Shown: positions 46,941-55,343, counted from the first letter of the stretch. The stretch is 56,085 nucleotides of DNA from Candidatus Moduliflexus flocculans (GCA_000739515.1 DF820455.1:426158-482242), one strand, 5' to 3'. Translations and numbers: made by a program. The notes: generated by a model not told the origin, from the letters alone.

Positions 46941-47046
46941 GATACATCTCGATGTGGTTATTGTGACATATTTTCTTAAACCGCATTCGATTTTTTGTCC
47001 TATTTGTCAAGTATAGTAATCAACGGATTTAACCCACTACCGGATT

Positions 47047-48432
47047 GTGAAAGTTGCACAAAATGCTAATCGCGCCCGACAGGATTTGCCGGTTGACCGA
47101 TTTAACCTGCTTTCTGTCCCCATCGTGAGTAAATTTGATGCTGGTGAAGAGTTTAAAATTGGAAATAAATGGTTAGAACGAATTGCTGAGAAAGTTCCAG
47201 AAATTTATGCAAGTTGGCTTCCTGAGAAGGTTAATATTTTTGACTTTCTCCAGGTGACAAAATTACCTTATAAACCGTATTTTAGTTTTGGTGAAGAACT
47301 GGCCGTAGTAAAAGAGGGAACAAACGATCCTACAGGACTTGGATATGCGTATGAATCACTTGCAGCATTACTTGCTAATAAATTAGAAAATGGCAACCAA
47401 TTATTAGATGACAGAAATGCATTTATCGAGACAGCGACAAGAAAAGGGCGCCTATTAAAATCTAAAAAACAAGCGAGACAAGTCTCGATGTTTGCTGATA
47501 CCGACCTTCTGGTCATTGATGATCAAGAAAGTTGGCGGGATCTTATTATAGAATTATTTGATAATATCTATACTTGTGATGTTGCAGATTGTTATGAAGT
47601 TGCTCTTGAAAAGATTCACACTAAAAATTATCGAGTGATCTGTACAAATTTAGGAATTGAGAGAGCGAAGCCCGATAGCGTTGAAAAAGGCCGAAGCTTA
47701 TTAACGGTTCTCAAGGATCAATTTCCTCTTACGCCAGTCATACTTCTGACGGGACGTTTGGTTGGAAGCCCTGAAGCAATAAAAGAGAGATACCCGAATA
47801 TCAAGAGAATCATCTATAAAGGACAACAACCATTTGAATCAACGTATCAAATACTGGAAGAATTTGAAGAGATAATTCCAAAGCTTATAGAAAAATCCCT
47901 ATTCAACAATAGAAAATCAAGCATAAATGGAACAAAGATGTTTACAGATACAACAATTCTTGAATTACTCACGACCAAAACAATTAAAGCAGTTGTCCCA
48001 TTTTTAATCAATCAATTCTCGAAATTGACATACCGCATCAATGAAGAGCAGTTATACAAAATTCAGCAAAAGGCGCAAACCGCCAAAACCGATCAGGATG
48101 TTGAAGATGTAAAACAATTCATCCAAAAGGTCGTGCCAGATGCGAATCAAATTGCTTCAGTTGCGGCATTTACGGCATGGGTGGAAAAAGAAGTTGATGC
48201 AAGTTTTGATGATTTGCCGGGTGTAAGTGAATTAGTTGTGAGAGTCTTGCGCGAAAAGAAAAATAGCGAATCGAACGTCCTAAAAAAAGATCGGATGTTG
48301 AAAATGGAAGCTGCGTTGAAAACAGAAATCAAAGAATTTGACGATGCTTATGAAATCGGCGATGTCGGACAACGGGAAAAGCGCAATCTTTTTGATCGCA
48401 TGATAAAAGCTCTGGATTTTATCAAAGATTAA
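47047..48432 (+). CDS. Protein with pseudo-receiver domain, possibly the C-terminal half of the disrupted GAF sensor
   Basis: 461 residues from a GTG right at the IS1 edge. The N-terminal 145 residues are unfamiliar (VPEIYASWLPEKVNIFDFLQVTKLPYKPYFSFGEEL). Residues about 150-260 read like a response-regulator receiver: LLVIDDQESWRDLI, ICTNLGIE where the phospho-acceptor Asp is replaced by Asn, VILLTG and IIYKG. The C-terminal 190 residues are helical and unknown. The gene is AT-rich compared with housekeeping genes here. The start at the IS boundary suggests that the original N-terminus has been lost. Confidence 0.65.
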   Translation: MKVAQNANRARQDLPVDRFNLLSVPIVSKFDAGEEFKIGNKWLERIAEKVPEIYASWLPEKVNIFDFLQVTKLPYKPYFSFGEELAVVKEGTNDPTGLGYAYESLAALLANKLENGNQLLDDRNAFIETATRKGRLLKSKKQARQVSMFADTDLLVIDDQESWRDLIIELFDNIYTCDVADCYEVALEKIHTKNYRVICTNLGIERAKPDSVEKGRSLLTVLKDQFPLTPVILLTGRLVGSPEAIKERYPNIKRIIYKGQQPFESTYQILEEFEEIIPKLIEKSLFNNRKSSINGTKMFTDTTILELLTTKTIKAVVPFLINQFSKLTYRINEEQLYKIQQKAQTAKTDQDVEDVKQFIQKVVPDANQIASVAAFTAWVEKEVDASFDDLPGVSELVVRVLREKKNSESNVLKKDRMLKMEAALKTEIKEFDDAYEIGDVGQREKRNLFDRMIKALDFIKD

Positions 48433-48499
48433 ACCTTTTACGACTGGAATGACCGCTGCCATTCCTGACGCACGCCAACACCGCGCAAAAGGAATCTCT

Positions 48500-48679
48500 A
48501 TGGCAGAGTTAACGTTAATTTCAGAATCGCCAGTAGGGCTGCGGCCAATTATCGAACGCGCATTAGCCCATGAATCCAGCGTGGTTGAGATTGGCATCCG
48601 GCAGACGGAACACCGTCTGCGAACGTTCAAACGCCGGTATGCGATGAATACGTTGCGAGGAATTCATTTTGCGAATTGA
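48500..48679 (+). pseudogene. Antitoxin-like small gene, probably truncated
   Basis: 59 codons after an AAAGGA site. IRQTEHRLRTFKRRYAMNT resembles the C-terminal helix (IGIRRTEERLREFEEKYG-like) of short antitoxins, but the usual acidic end is replaced by LRGIHFAN. No toxin gene follows; the duplicated exporter 3' end comes next. Confidence 0.45.
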
Positions 48680-48754
48680 CGAATACTTTCGAACAGTTCA
48701 AAACGTCATTGCCTCCTCTCCTCTTATTCGGCTTTCTAACGTTACCTCATCATA

Positions 48755-49019
48755 AACACGAAGGCAGCGAAAAAAATGTCATCGCCTCAAATTCTCCATA
48801 GAATTGCTTGTCAAAATAGAATAACGTTGATTTGTCTGATGGATTATCACTCCCGTCAGGGTTCGGAACCCTGACGGGGTTATCATTTTACGCCCGCAGC
48901 AGGTCGGTTTCGTGCTCTTCCAAGAACTGATTGGTGTAGAGCCGGTAGTAATAGCCCTGCTGTTTCAGCAAGTCGTGATGCGTGCCTTGCTCGGTAATCC
49001 GCCCATGTTTCAACACAAG
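48755..49019. repeat. Direct repeat of the exporter 3' region (copy 2)
   Basis: Matches 51024-51313 along its whole length. It lacks one 25-base block (the block begins at 51068, GACGTTACCAGAAGTG). It includes intergenic DNA, a CCCTGACGGGGTT stem and 44 codons of the exporter end. Confidence 0.92.
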
Positions 49020-49022
49020 GAA
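48888..49022 (-). pseudogene. ABC exporter C-terminal fragment (copy 2)
   Basis: The minus strand reads LVLKHGRITEQGTHHDLLKQ...LEEHETDLLRA stop, nearly identical to the last 44 codons of the gene at 51182. No start codon or upstream part remains. Confidence 0.92.
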
Positions 49023-49098
49023 CGGTAGAGGGAAGACGCCGAAGCCAAACAATGGTTTCCCATAACATTCTTACCTCATTGACGCGTATATCTCCCGG

Positions 49099-50160
49099 CT
49101 AAGTACACGACAAAAGCTTGACAACCCACGCAAATTCATGGGGTTTGACCGCGAGATTGAGAACAATGTTTCGTAAGACATCAAGTCCATACCGGAACAG
49201 ACTGACAGCTCGTCGCTGATGAGACTTGAGCGGAATCGCACGTTGCGCATGCCGCCACGCTCCCAAACGCACACACCAACAACATGTGATCGTGAGGAGT
49301 GCGAGCAGCTTGCTTAAGCGCTGATGAGCCGTTAAATGCGTATCTTCTAAGTGAAATCCATGCGTTTTCAGGCAACCGAACAAGGTTTCAATATCCCAAC
49401 GTCGGCGATAATCGTCGAGGGCGGGGTCGGGGCGGGCATCGGTAATCAGGATCAAATACTCCTGCGCGAGGCGCAGACCGACGACATAGACGGGAAGCCC
49501 CCAGAGAGGGCGGGGCGAGCGTAAGAGGCGCACCACGCCGAGGGGCGCATTGCGGAAGAAGCGAGAGGCGTTCTCGTGTCCGGCGCCGCAGCGCAACGGA
49601 AGCTGCGTATTGTGGCGAATCCGGAGACGAAAGGGAATCTGGTGTTTGCGTAAAAAGCGCAGCCAGAGGACGCCAATAAACTCGCGATCCGCCGTCAAGC
49701 AGTGGATGCGCTGCGCACCAAACTGCCGTAAAAACCGTCGCATCAGCCGAATACGTTCTTTGGTATTGGAATGCCCTCGTTTATCAAGGAGCGACCAGAA
49801 GAGCGGGATGGCGATCCCGTGATGGGCGACGGCCAGCACGAGAAAATTGAGATTGATCGCGCCGAGTTGCCAATTCGTGCGATCCAAGCAGAGCGTCCAG
49901 GTCGCATCGAGTGGCAGGAGACGCACGACAAGCGTGGGAATGAGGGACGGCGCGATCTCGAATGCCTGAAAAAATCGCTGAATTCGACGATACGATGATT
50001 CCGTTTTGCTTCGCCCACAAAAGGCCGTCGCAATTTCGGTCAAATTGACCGTTCTGACGCGGATCACCGCGACGAGAAATTGGGCGAGAAACGTAATTCT
50101 GGCGCGATGCCAGTCGAGTTCTTGGGGCAACATCGTGATGAGTGGGGCAAGTTCCGTCAT
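49099..50160 (-). CDS. IS4-family transposase
   Basis: 353 residues from the ATG at 50160 (AGGAGG 6 bases upstream). DDE motifs: WTLCLDRTNW, HCLTADREFIG and the YRRRWDIETLFGCLKTHGF segment with the catalytic E of the YREK-like motif. The N-terminal part has SYRRIQRFF. The length and the intact ends suggest that the element is functional. Confidence 0.95.
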   Translation of the reverse strand: MTELAPLITMLPQELDWHRARITFLAQFLVAVIRVRTVNLTEIATAFCGRSKTESSYRRIQRFFQAFEIAPSLIPTLVVRLLPLDATWTLCLDRTNWQLGAINLNFLVLAVAHHGIAIPLFWSLLDKRGHSNTKERIRLMRRFLRQFGAQRIHCLTADREFIGVLWLRFLRKHQIPFRLRIRHNTQLPLRCGAGHENASRFFRNAPLGVVRLLRSPRPLWGLPVYVVGLRLAQEYLILITDARPDPALDDYRRRWDIETLFGCLKTHGFHLEDTHLTAHQRLSKLLALLTITCCWCVRLGAWRHAQRAIPLKSHQRRAVSLFRYGLDVLRNIVLNLAVKPHEFAWVVKLLSCT

Positions 50161-50263
50161 AGAGACCTCCTGATAATGTTTGTTGGCAAACACCATTATT
50201 CAGGACAAGACGGACTTGTCCACTCTAATTATTCATTCAGTTCATTTTTTGTCGTGTACACAG
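49099..50263 (-). mobile_element. IS4-family insertion sequence with 9-bp target duplication
   Basis: 1165 bp. ATCTCCCGG lies directly outside both ends (49090-49098 and 50264-50272). Terminal inverted repeats share CT-GTACACGACAAAA. The transposase stop codon (TAG) is formed by the last three bases of the element. Confidence 0.93.
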
Positions 50264-50387
50264 ATCTCCCGGTAAAAGTATATTTTTCCTTCTTTTGTCT
50301 TGACAGGGAGACGATTGGACGCTGAATATCAATAAAAAGCGTACTCGCAAGACGAAAAGAATAACAACGATAAAGGAGAAAATCATC

Positions 50388-50594
50388 ATGGAACTGACGA
50401 TTGGTGATGAGACATTAAAACCATTACTTGAAGAGGTGTTTATAAAAATGATCCAAGAAAAACGCAATGTCTTTTATGAGATTCTCATCGAAGCATTGGA
50501 AGATGTTGCTTTAGGAAATGCGATTCAAAGGGGACGACAGAATCAATTTGTCAGCGAAGAACGAATTTTCGCCGTATTAGAGGGATCGTTGTGA
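50388..50594 (+). CDS. Antitoxin of a RelE-type pair
   Basis: 68 residues (AAAGGAG upstream), acidic and helical, with EDVALGNAIQRGRQNQFVSEERIFAVLEGSL. It is placed directly before a RelE/ParE-like gene, whose GTG start overlaps its stop. Such proteins bind and neutralise the toxin and repress their own promoter. Confidence 0.8.
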   Translation: MELTIGDETLKPLLEEVFIKMIQEKRNVFYEILIEALEDVALGNAIQRGRQNQFVSEERIFAVLEGSL

Positions 50595-50863
50595 ATACAA
50601 AATTCGAAGCCAGCTTTGAAAAAGATGTGAAAAAGGTCAGAGATCGCACGATGTTACACACGATCAAAGAGAGCATTCTTGAGGTGAAGCAGGCCAAAAC
50701 AATCCGTGATATTGCGAATTTGAAGAAATTAAAAGGATATGAGACCTACTATCGAATTCGATGCGGCCGCTATCGCATTGGCGTTGAAATCATTGACGAT
50801 ACCGTGATTTTTACGCGATGTTTACATCGAAAAGATATTTATCGGTACTTCCCGAAGGAATAA
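50591..50863 (+). CDS. RelE/ParE-family toxin
   Basis: 90 residues from a GTG. Typical features: FEKDVKKVRD, LKKLKGYETYYRIRCGRYRIGVEI and the end IFTRCLHRKDIYRYFP. RelE-type toxins cut mRNA on the ribosome; ParE-type toxins poison gyrase. The H-R-K-D-Y end fits RelE/HigB-like better. Confidence 0.88.
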   Translation: MNTKFEASFEKDVKKVRDRTMLHTIKESILEVKQAKTIRDIANLKKLKGYETYYRIRCGRYRIGVEIIDDTVIFTRCLHRKDIYRYFPKE

Positions 50864-51018
50864 TGCCGAACAATGCGCTTGCAGACGATTTCACAGAGGG
50901 CGCGGGAGAAAAATCGGCGGCGTTGTATCGAGTGTCTGTGGCCGTGCCCGCTGCTCGCACGGTGAAGCAGGCGTTTGCAAACACCTGGCAAAATATCAAG
51001 AAGAAATTCAAACGATAG
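50863..51018 (+). CDS. Possible 51-residue third gene of the RelE operon
   Basis: ATG overlaps the toxin stop (TAATG). The frame reads MPNNALADDFTEGAGEKSAALYRVSVAVPAARTVKQAFANTWQNIKKKFKR in short: an acidic start, a valine-rich middle and a cationic amphipathic end. AAGGA lies close upstream. No family is recognised; it could also be chance. Confidence 0.4.
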   Translation: MPNNALADDFTEGAGEKSAALYRVSVAVPAARTVKQAFANTWQNIKKKFKR

Positions 51019-51023
51019 TCGTT

Positions 51024-51313
51024 AACACGAAGGCAGCGAAAAAAATGTCATCGCCTCAAATTCTCCGACGTTACCAGAAGTGTTTCAAGAAATAGAATTG
51101 CTTGTCAAAATAAAATAACGTTGATTCGTCTGATGGATTATCACCCCCATCAGAGTTTCGAACCCTGACGGGGTTATCATTTTACGCCCGCAGCAGGTCG
51201 GTTTCGTGTTCTTCCAAGAACTGATTGGTGTAGAGCCGGTAGTAATAGCCCTGCTGTTTCAACAGGTCGTGATGCGTGCCTTGCTCGGTAATCCGCCCAT
51301 GTTTCAGCACAAG
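51024..51313. repeat. Direct repeat of the exporter 3' region (copy 3, native site)
   Basis: This is the parent of the copy at 48755-49019. It includes 158 bases downstream of the exporter gene, with an imperfect CCCTGACGGGGTT stem (51148-51177), and the last 44 codons. Confidence 0.92.
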
Positions 51314-53002
51314 AATGCGATCCGCTTCCCGAATCGTCGAGAGCCGGTGCGCGATGATGAAATTAGTGCGGCCTTTGAGCGCCGTGTGAATCGCTTGCTG
51401 AATGCGATGTTCGGTTTCGGTATCCACCGACGATGTCGCCTCGTCTAACACGAAAATGCGCGGATTCGCGAGAATCGCCCGCGCAAAGGAAATCAACTGC
51501 TTTTCGCCGGTGGAAAGCCGGTTGCCCCCTTCGCCGACCTGCGTGTCGTAGCCTTCGTCCATTTTCATGATGAACTCATGGGCATTGACGAGCTTCGCGG
51601 CCTCGACTATTTCCTCATCCGTCGCCTCTAATCGGCCATAACGGATGTTCTCTTTGATCGTGCCGCTGAACAGATGCGGCGACTGCAAGACATAGCCTAA
51701 ATGCGATTGCAGCCACGCCACCGAACGCTGGCGGTAATCCACGCCGTCAATCAGAATCGCGCCGTCCGTCGGCTCGTAGAACCGGCAAGCAAGGTTCACA
51801 ATCGTGCTTTTGCCTGACCCGGTTTCGCCGACCAGCGCAATCGTTTCGCCGGCGTTGACATCGAGCGTGAAATCTTTCAACACCTGTTCGCCGTTTTTGT
51901 AGGCAAACGAGACGTTGCGGAACGAAATGTCTCCGGCGATCTTCGGCCAGTTTTCCCGCTTCGGCTGACGCATGTCGCCGAATTCCGCGATGACTTCCGG
52001 CGTGTCTTTGATCTCCGGTTCGGTTTCGATCAGGCTCATCGTTCGCTCCGCCGACGCCTGCGCGGATTGAAATTCTGCGAAAATCCGGGCGAGGTCGCGC
52101 ACCGGCTCGAAAAACTGCACCGCATACGACAAAAACGCGACAAGCGTGCCGTAGCTGATGGTCTGCATCAACACCGCCTCGCCGCCGAACCAGAGCGCAA
52201 GCCCCGCCCCGACGCTGCCGAGCATCAGCACAATCGGCAGATAGAGCGATGTGTAAATCGCGGCCTGCACCGACGAGCGGAACATCTCACCGGTTTCTTC
52301 CTGAAATTCCCGCAGGTTTTCGGTTTCCCGCACGAGCGTTTTCGTGGTTTTCGCGCCGCCAATTCCTTCGTTGAATTCCGCCGTGATGCGGGAATTGATT
52401 TTCCGCACCTGCCGATGCGTTTTCAAAAACCGCTGCTGAAACAAGAAGCTGATCAGCACGAGCGGCGGCACGACCGACAGCGTCAGCAGCGCGAGTTTCC
52501 AGTTCAAATACAGCATGACGCCGCTCATCGCCACCATCATCGTCATGCCCCAGATGCCATCCACGACGCACCAGGCGAAAATGTCCCCCAATTTGCGCGT
52601 GTCCGACGTGATTCGCGCCATCATCCAGCCGACCGGCGTTTTGTCGTAATACGAAAACGACAGTTCTTGCAGCCGCTCGAAGCCGTCGCGCCGGATGTCA
52701 TGCACGACCCCCATGTCAATTTTGCCGGCAGTCGTAATCAACAGGTACACATTGACGGCCTGCGCCGCAATGATCGCAAGATAGACCAGCACAAACCGCC
52801 CGACGCCGTCTAACGTGCCGGGAATGACGAAATGGTCAATCGCGTATTTGGTCATGAGCGGAAAGCTCGTGTCAATCAGGGCGACCGTGACCATAATGAA
52901 CAACAGCCTGACAAATAATGCTCGATACGGCTTTGCATAGCGCATCAGCCGTTTCCATAACGCTAAATCGAACCTGGCAGTGTATTCTTCTTCGTGAAAC
53001 AT
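51182..53002 (-). CDS. ABC exporter half-transporter with consensus Walker B (YheH/BmrD-like)
   Basis: 606 residues from the ATG at 53002 (MFHEEEYTARFDLALWKRLMRY). Six membrane segments (about 25-320), then an ATPase domain: Walker A GETGSGKST, an altered signature LSTGEKQ, Walker B VLDEATSSVD with catalytic Glu, and H-loop IAHRLST. The altered signature is the counterpart of a partner's degenerate Walker B. The gene 108 bases upstream encodes such a partner, so the two should form a heterodimeric drug or lipid exporter of the BmrCD/TM287-288 kind. Confidence 0.94.
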   Translation of the reverse strand: MFHEEEYTARFDLALWKRLMRYAKPYRALFVRLLFIMVTVALIDTSFPLMTKYAIDHFVIPGTLDGVGRFVLVYLAIIAAQAVNVYLLITTAGKIDMGVVHDIRRDGFERLQELSFSYYDKTPVGWMMARITSDTRKLGDIFAWCVVDGIWGMTMMVAMSGVMLYLNWKLALLTLSVVPPLVLISFLFQQRFLKTHRQVRKINSRITAEFNEGIGGAKTTKTLVRETENLREFQEETGEMFRSSVQAAIYTSLYLPIVLMLGSVGAGLALWFGGEAVLMQTISYGTLVAFLSYAVQFFEPVRDLARIFAEFQSAQASAERTMSLIETEPEIKDTPEVIAEFGDMRQPKRENWPKIAGDISFRNVSFAYKNGEQVLKDFTLDVNAGETIALVGETGSGKSTIVNLACRFYEPTDGAILIDGVDYRQRSVAWLQSHLGYVLQSPHLFSGTIKENIRYGRLEATDEEIVEAAKLVNAHEFIMKMDEGYDTQVGEGGNRLSTGEKQLISFARAILANPRIFVLDEATSSVDTETEHRIQQAIHTALKGRTNFIIAHRLSTIREADRILVLKHGRITEQGTHHDLLKQQGYYYRLYTNQFLEEHETDLLRA

Positions 53003-53014
53003 CGTTTTCGATGA

Positions 53015-53099
53015 CTTCAGGAGTGCAAAAGCTTGCTTTTGCGGCTTGACAACGTCAGGCAATGTCACGCGGCAAAAGCAAGCTTTTGCACTCCTGAAG
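53015..53099. repeat. 28-bp perfect inverted repeat between the exporter subunit genes
   Basis: 53015-53042 (CTTCAGGAGTGCAAAAGC...) and 53072-53099 are exact complements with a 29-base loop. It belongs to the GGAGTGCAAAAGCTTGC family. It lies in the transcribed spacer 12 bases ahead of the downstream start codon. Confidence 0.9.
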
Positions 53100-53110
53100 G
53101 TCATTTCTTG

Positions 53111-54928
53111 TTAATTCATCTCCGCTTGCAAATCGTGTTCAAGTTCGCTCTGGATTTCCCAGATGCGCCGATACAACCCATCTTCTTGAATCAGTTCCTC
53201 ATGCGAGCCGGTCTGGACGAGCCGCCCGCCGTCTAACACGAGAATCGTGTCGGCTTCGGACAGCGTGGTGACGCGGTGCGAAATCATGAAGGTCGTCGCG
53301 CCATTCCGCTCCCGCAGCGCCCGCCGAATCGCGGCGTCGGTTTCGGTATCCACCGCGCTCAGCGAATCGTCGAACACCAGAATCGGGCTGTCTTTCATCA
53401 AGGTTTGCGCAATCGCGACCCGCTGCTTCTGCCCGCCGGAGAGCGTCACGCCCTTTTCGCCGACCGCCGTGTCGTAGCCGTGTTCGAACGACAGAATCAC
53501 GTCATGCACCGCCGCGATCCGCGCCGCCTCGATCACCGCCGCGTCATCGGCCTCTTTCTGAGCTAAACCGATGTTTTCTTTCACGGTTTTCGAGAACATG
53601 AACGGCTCTTGCAGCACTAAACCGACATGCTGCCGCAGCCATTTCTTGTTGACCTCTTTCAATTCCACGCCGTCAATCGTGATCGATCCGGCCTGATAAT
53701 CGTACAGCCGCGACAGCAGATGCACGAGCGACGATTTGCCTGAGCCGGTCGGCCCAAGAATCGCGACGGTCTGTCCCTTTTTCGCGGTGAACGAAATGTC
53801 CTGCAAGACCGGCTTGCCCGGCTCATATTCGAACGAGACGTTCCGAAATTCGATGTCGCCATGAATGCGCGGCGACAGCAGATGCGCCTCGCTGGCATCA
53901 ATCGGCTGATCCAGAATTTCCTGAATCCGCTGCAATGACACCATCGCCTTGCCCATATCGCTCAGAATCCGCCCCATCTGCCGGATCGGATGAAAGAGCC
54001 GCTGCACGTAGGAAATGAACACGACTAATGTTCCGACCGTCAACATGCCATGCGCCGCCCGATATGCGCCCGCGATTAAGACGCCGCCGCCCTGGATCAT
54101 GCCGAGCAGCGACGACACGAACCAGTACACCGCCATCAACCAGATCAGGTGATAGGTCAATTCCCGGAATTCCTGATTAGACGACGCGAATTTTTCGATT
54201 TCGTGCTGCTGCCGCGCAAACGCCCTGACCACGCGCACGCCGTTCAGATTTTCCTGCAACATCGTGCAGAGGCGGCCATCTGCTTCATCCGACGCCTCGA
54301 ACGCCTGTTTCGCCTTCTTGAAAAAAAGAAACGCAAAGCCGAAAATCACCGGAATCATCGCCATACTGATGAGCGTCATCGTCACGTCGAGCGACCACAT
54401 CATCGGCAGCACGATAGCGACCAAAAAGAGTGCGTAGCCGACTTCGACGAACTGCACGGCGAGAAATTGCCGGATCGTCTCCACGTCGGAGGTGCAGCGC
54501 TGAATCAGATCGCCAGTTTCGGCGTTCACGTGATAATCGTAGGTTAAATGCTGCAAATGATCGTACACGCGGTCGCGGATACGCTGCGCCGTCGCCTCTG
54601 CCGCCATTGCCGACCATGTGCCTTTCAGATATAAACAGACCGATTCGGCGACTGACAACAGCGCGAGCATGATGGCGCAGAGCCAGAGGTTGTGCAGCAC
54701 GACGGTTTTTCCGCCTGCCAGCGCAATCAGTTCCGCAAGCCAGTGCCCTTCCCTGCCGATGGGCGCGTCGCCGAGAATCGAATCAATTGTGGTTCGCAGC
54801 ACTAAAGGCGCCATCAGGCCGAGCAGCGCGGCGAATCCCATCATGATAACTGCGGCGGCGTATTGCCGCCGCATTCCTGCCATGCTGTCCCACAGCAATG
54901 TCAGATGCCGTTTTGAGCGGGATGTCAT
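53111..54928 (-). CDS. ABC exporter half-transporter with degenerate Walker B (YheI/BmrC-like)
   Basis: 605 residues from the ATG at 54928 (GGAGG upstream). Six membrane segments, then the ATPase domain: Walker A GPTGSGKSS, a canonical signature LSGGQKQ, and Walker B VFDDSLSAVD, where the catalytic glutamate is an aspartate. Together with the 51182 protein one ATP site is consensus and the other degenerate. This pattern is known from heterodimeric exporters such as BmrCD and TM287/288. It is the first gene of the pair. Confidence 0.94.
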   Translation of the reverse strand: MTSRSKRHLTLLWDSMAGMRRQYAAAVIMMGFAALLGLMAPLVLRTTIDSILGDAPIGREGHWLAELIALAGGKTVVLHNLWLCAIMLALLSVAESVCLYLKGTWSAMAAEATAQRIRDRVYDHLQHLTYDYHVNAETGDLIQRCTSDVETIRQFLAVQFVEVGYALFLVAIVLPMMWSLDVTMTLISMAMIPVIFGFAFLFFKKAKQAFEASDEADGRLCTMLQENLNGVRVVRAFARQQHEIEKFASSNQEFRELTYHLIWLMAVYWFVSSLLGMIQGGGVLIAGAYRAAHGMLTVGTLVVFISYVQRLFHPIRQMGRILSDMGKAMVSLQRIQEILDQPIDASEAHLLSPRIHGDIEFRNVSFEYEPGKPVLQDISFTAKKGQTVAILGPTGSGKSSLVHLLSRLYDYQAGSITIDGVELKEVNKKWLRQHVGLVLQEPFMFSKTVKENIGLAQKEADDAAVIEAARIAAVHDVILSFEHGYDTAVGEKGVTLSGGQKQRVAIAQTLMKDSPILVFDDSLSAVDTETDAAIRRALRERNGATTFMISHRVTTLSEADTILVLDGGRLVQTGSHEELIQEDGLYRRIWEIQSELEHDLQAEMN

Positions 54929-55253
54929 GTGAGCCTCCCATATCCCTTCGAGCGTCTCACCGGCGATTTGGGGAGCAAATCGCGAACGGCGCGACGAATG
55001 CCGGGAAAATTGTTCGATGGAGACGCTGACGCGAACAATGGCGTAAAAAGCCATCAAATAAGCCAATCACGGCGAAAGAGACGCCGATGCGTCAACGCGC
55101 GACCATCAAACTAAACAAACAAACAATTGGAAAATAGAGAAATTGATAGACTGCCCGCAAGGGGGCAAACTGGCATGAAGTCTGGGAGTTCCGTTTCCGG
55201 AATAAAGAGAAGAAAAGCGTAAAGCGATTCGATTCCTGGAAAAACCCCAGGCT

Positions 55254-55343
55254 TCAATTGATAGCGACTACGCCGCTAATAAGTAACGCGGGCAACATAC
55301 GTCGCCATGTCGCAACGAGATGTTCGATGTGATAGCGTTCCAT
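55254..55343 (-). CDS. Possible 29-residue leader ORF upstream of the exporter genes
   Basis: ATG at 55343 with AAAGGA about 9 bases upstream; the frame reads MERYHIEHLVATWRRMLPALLISGVVAIN. It sits 325 bases ahead of the first exporter gene in a 676-base leader region (54929-55604). That region also has small stems on the minus strand: CCTGG-CCAGG, TGCCC-GGGCA and GACGC-GCGTC. A leader-peptide role is a guess by analogy with bmrB. Confidence 0.3.
   Translation of the reverse strand: MERYHIEHLVATWRRMLPALLISGVVAIN

Larger units (their letters stand above)
46172..47041 (-). mobile_element. IS1-family insertion sequence
   Basis: About 870 bp with imperfect terminal inverted repeats: GGTAGTGGGCTAAACCCGTT at the left and the complement of GGTAGTGGGTTAAATCCGTT at the right. 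It carries an InsA-like and an InsB-like frame on the minus strand, joined by an A-rich slippery run near 46682-46688. I could not find a target-site duplication in the flanks, suggesting a later deletion or rearrangement. Confidence 0.9.

Noticed and set aside
48883..49068. 61-codon minus-strand frame over the duplicated exporter end
   Set aside because: It is the wrong reading frame; the correct frame gives the exporter C-terminus.
52067..52813. 248-codon plus-strand frame inside the exporter gene
   Set aside because: Arginine/histidine-rich shadow of a well-supported ABC transporter gene.
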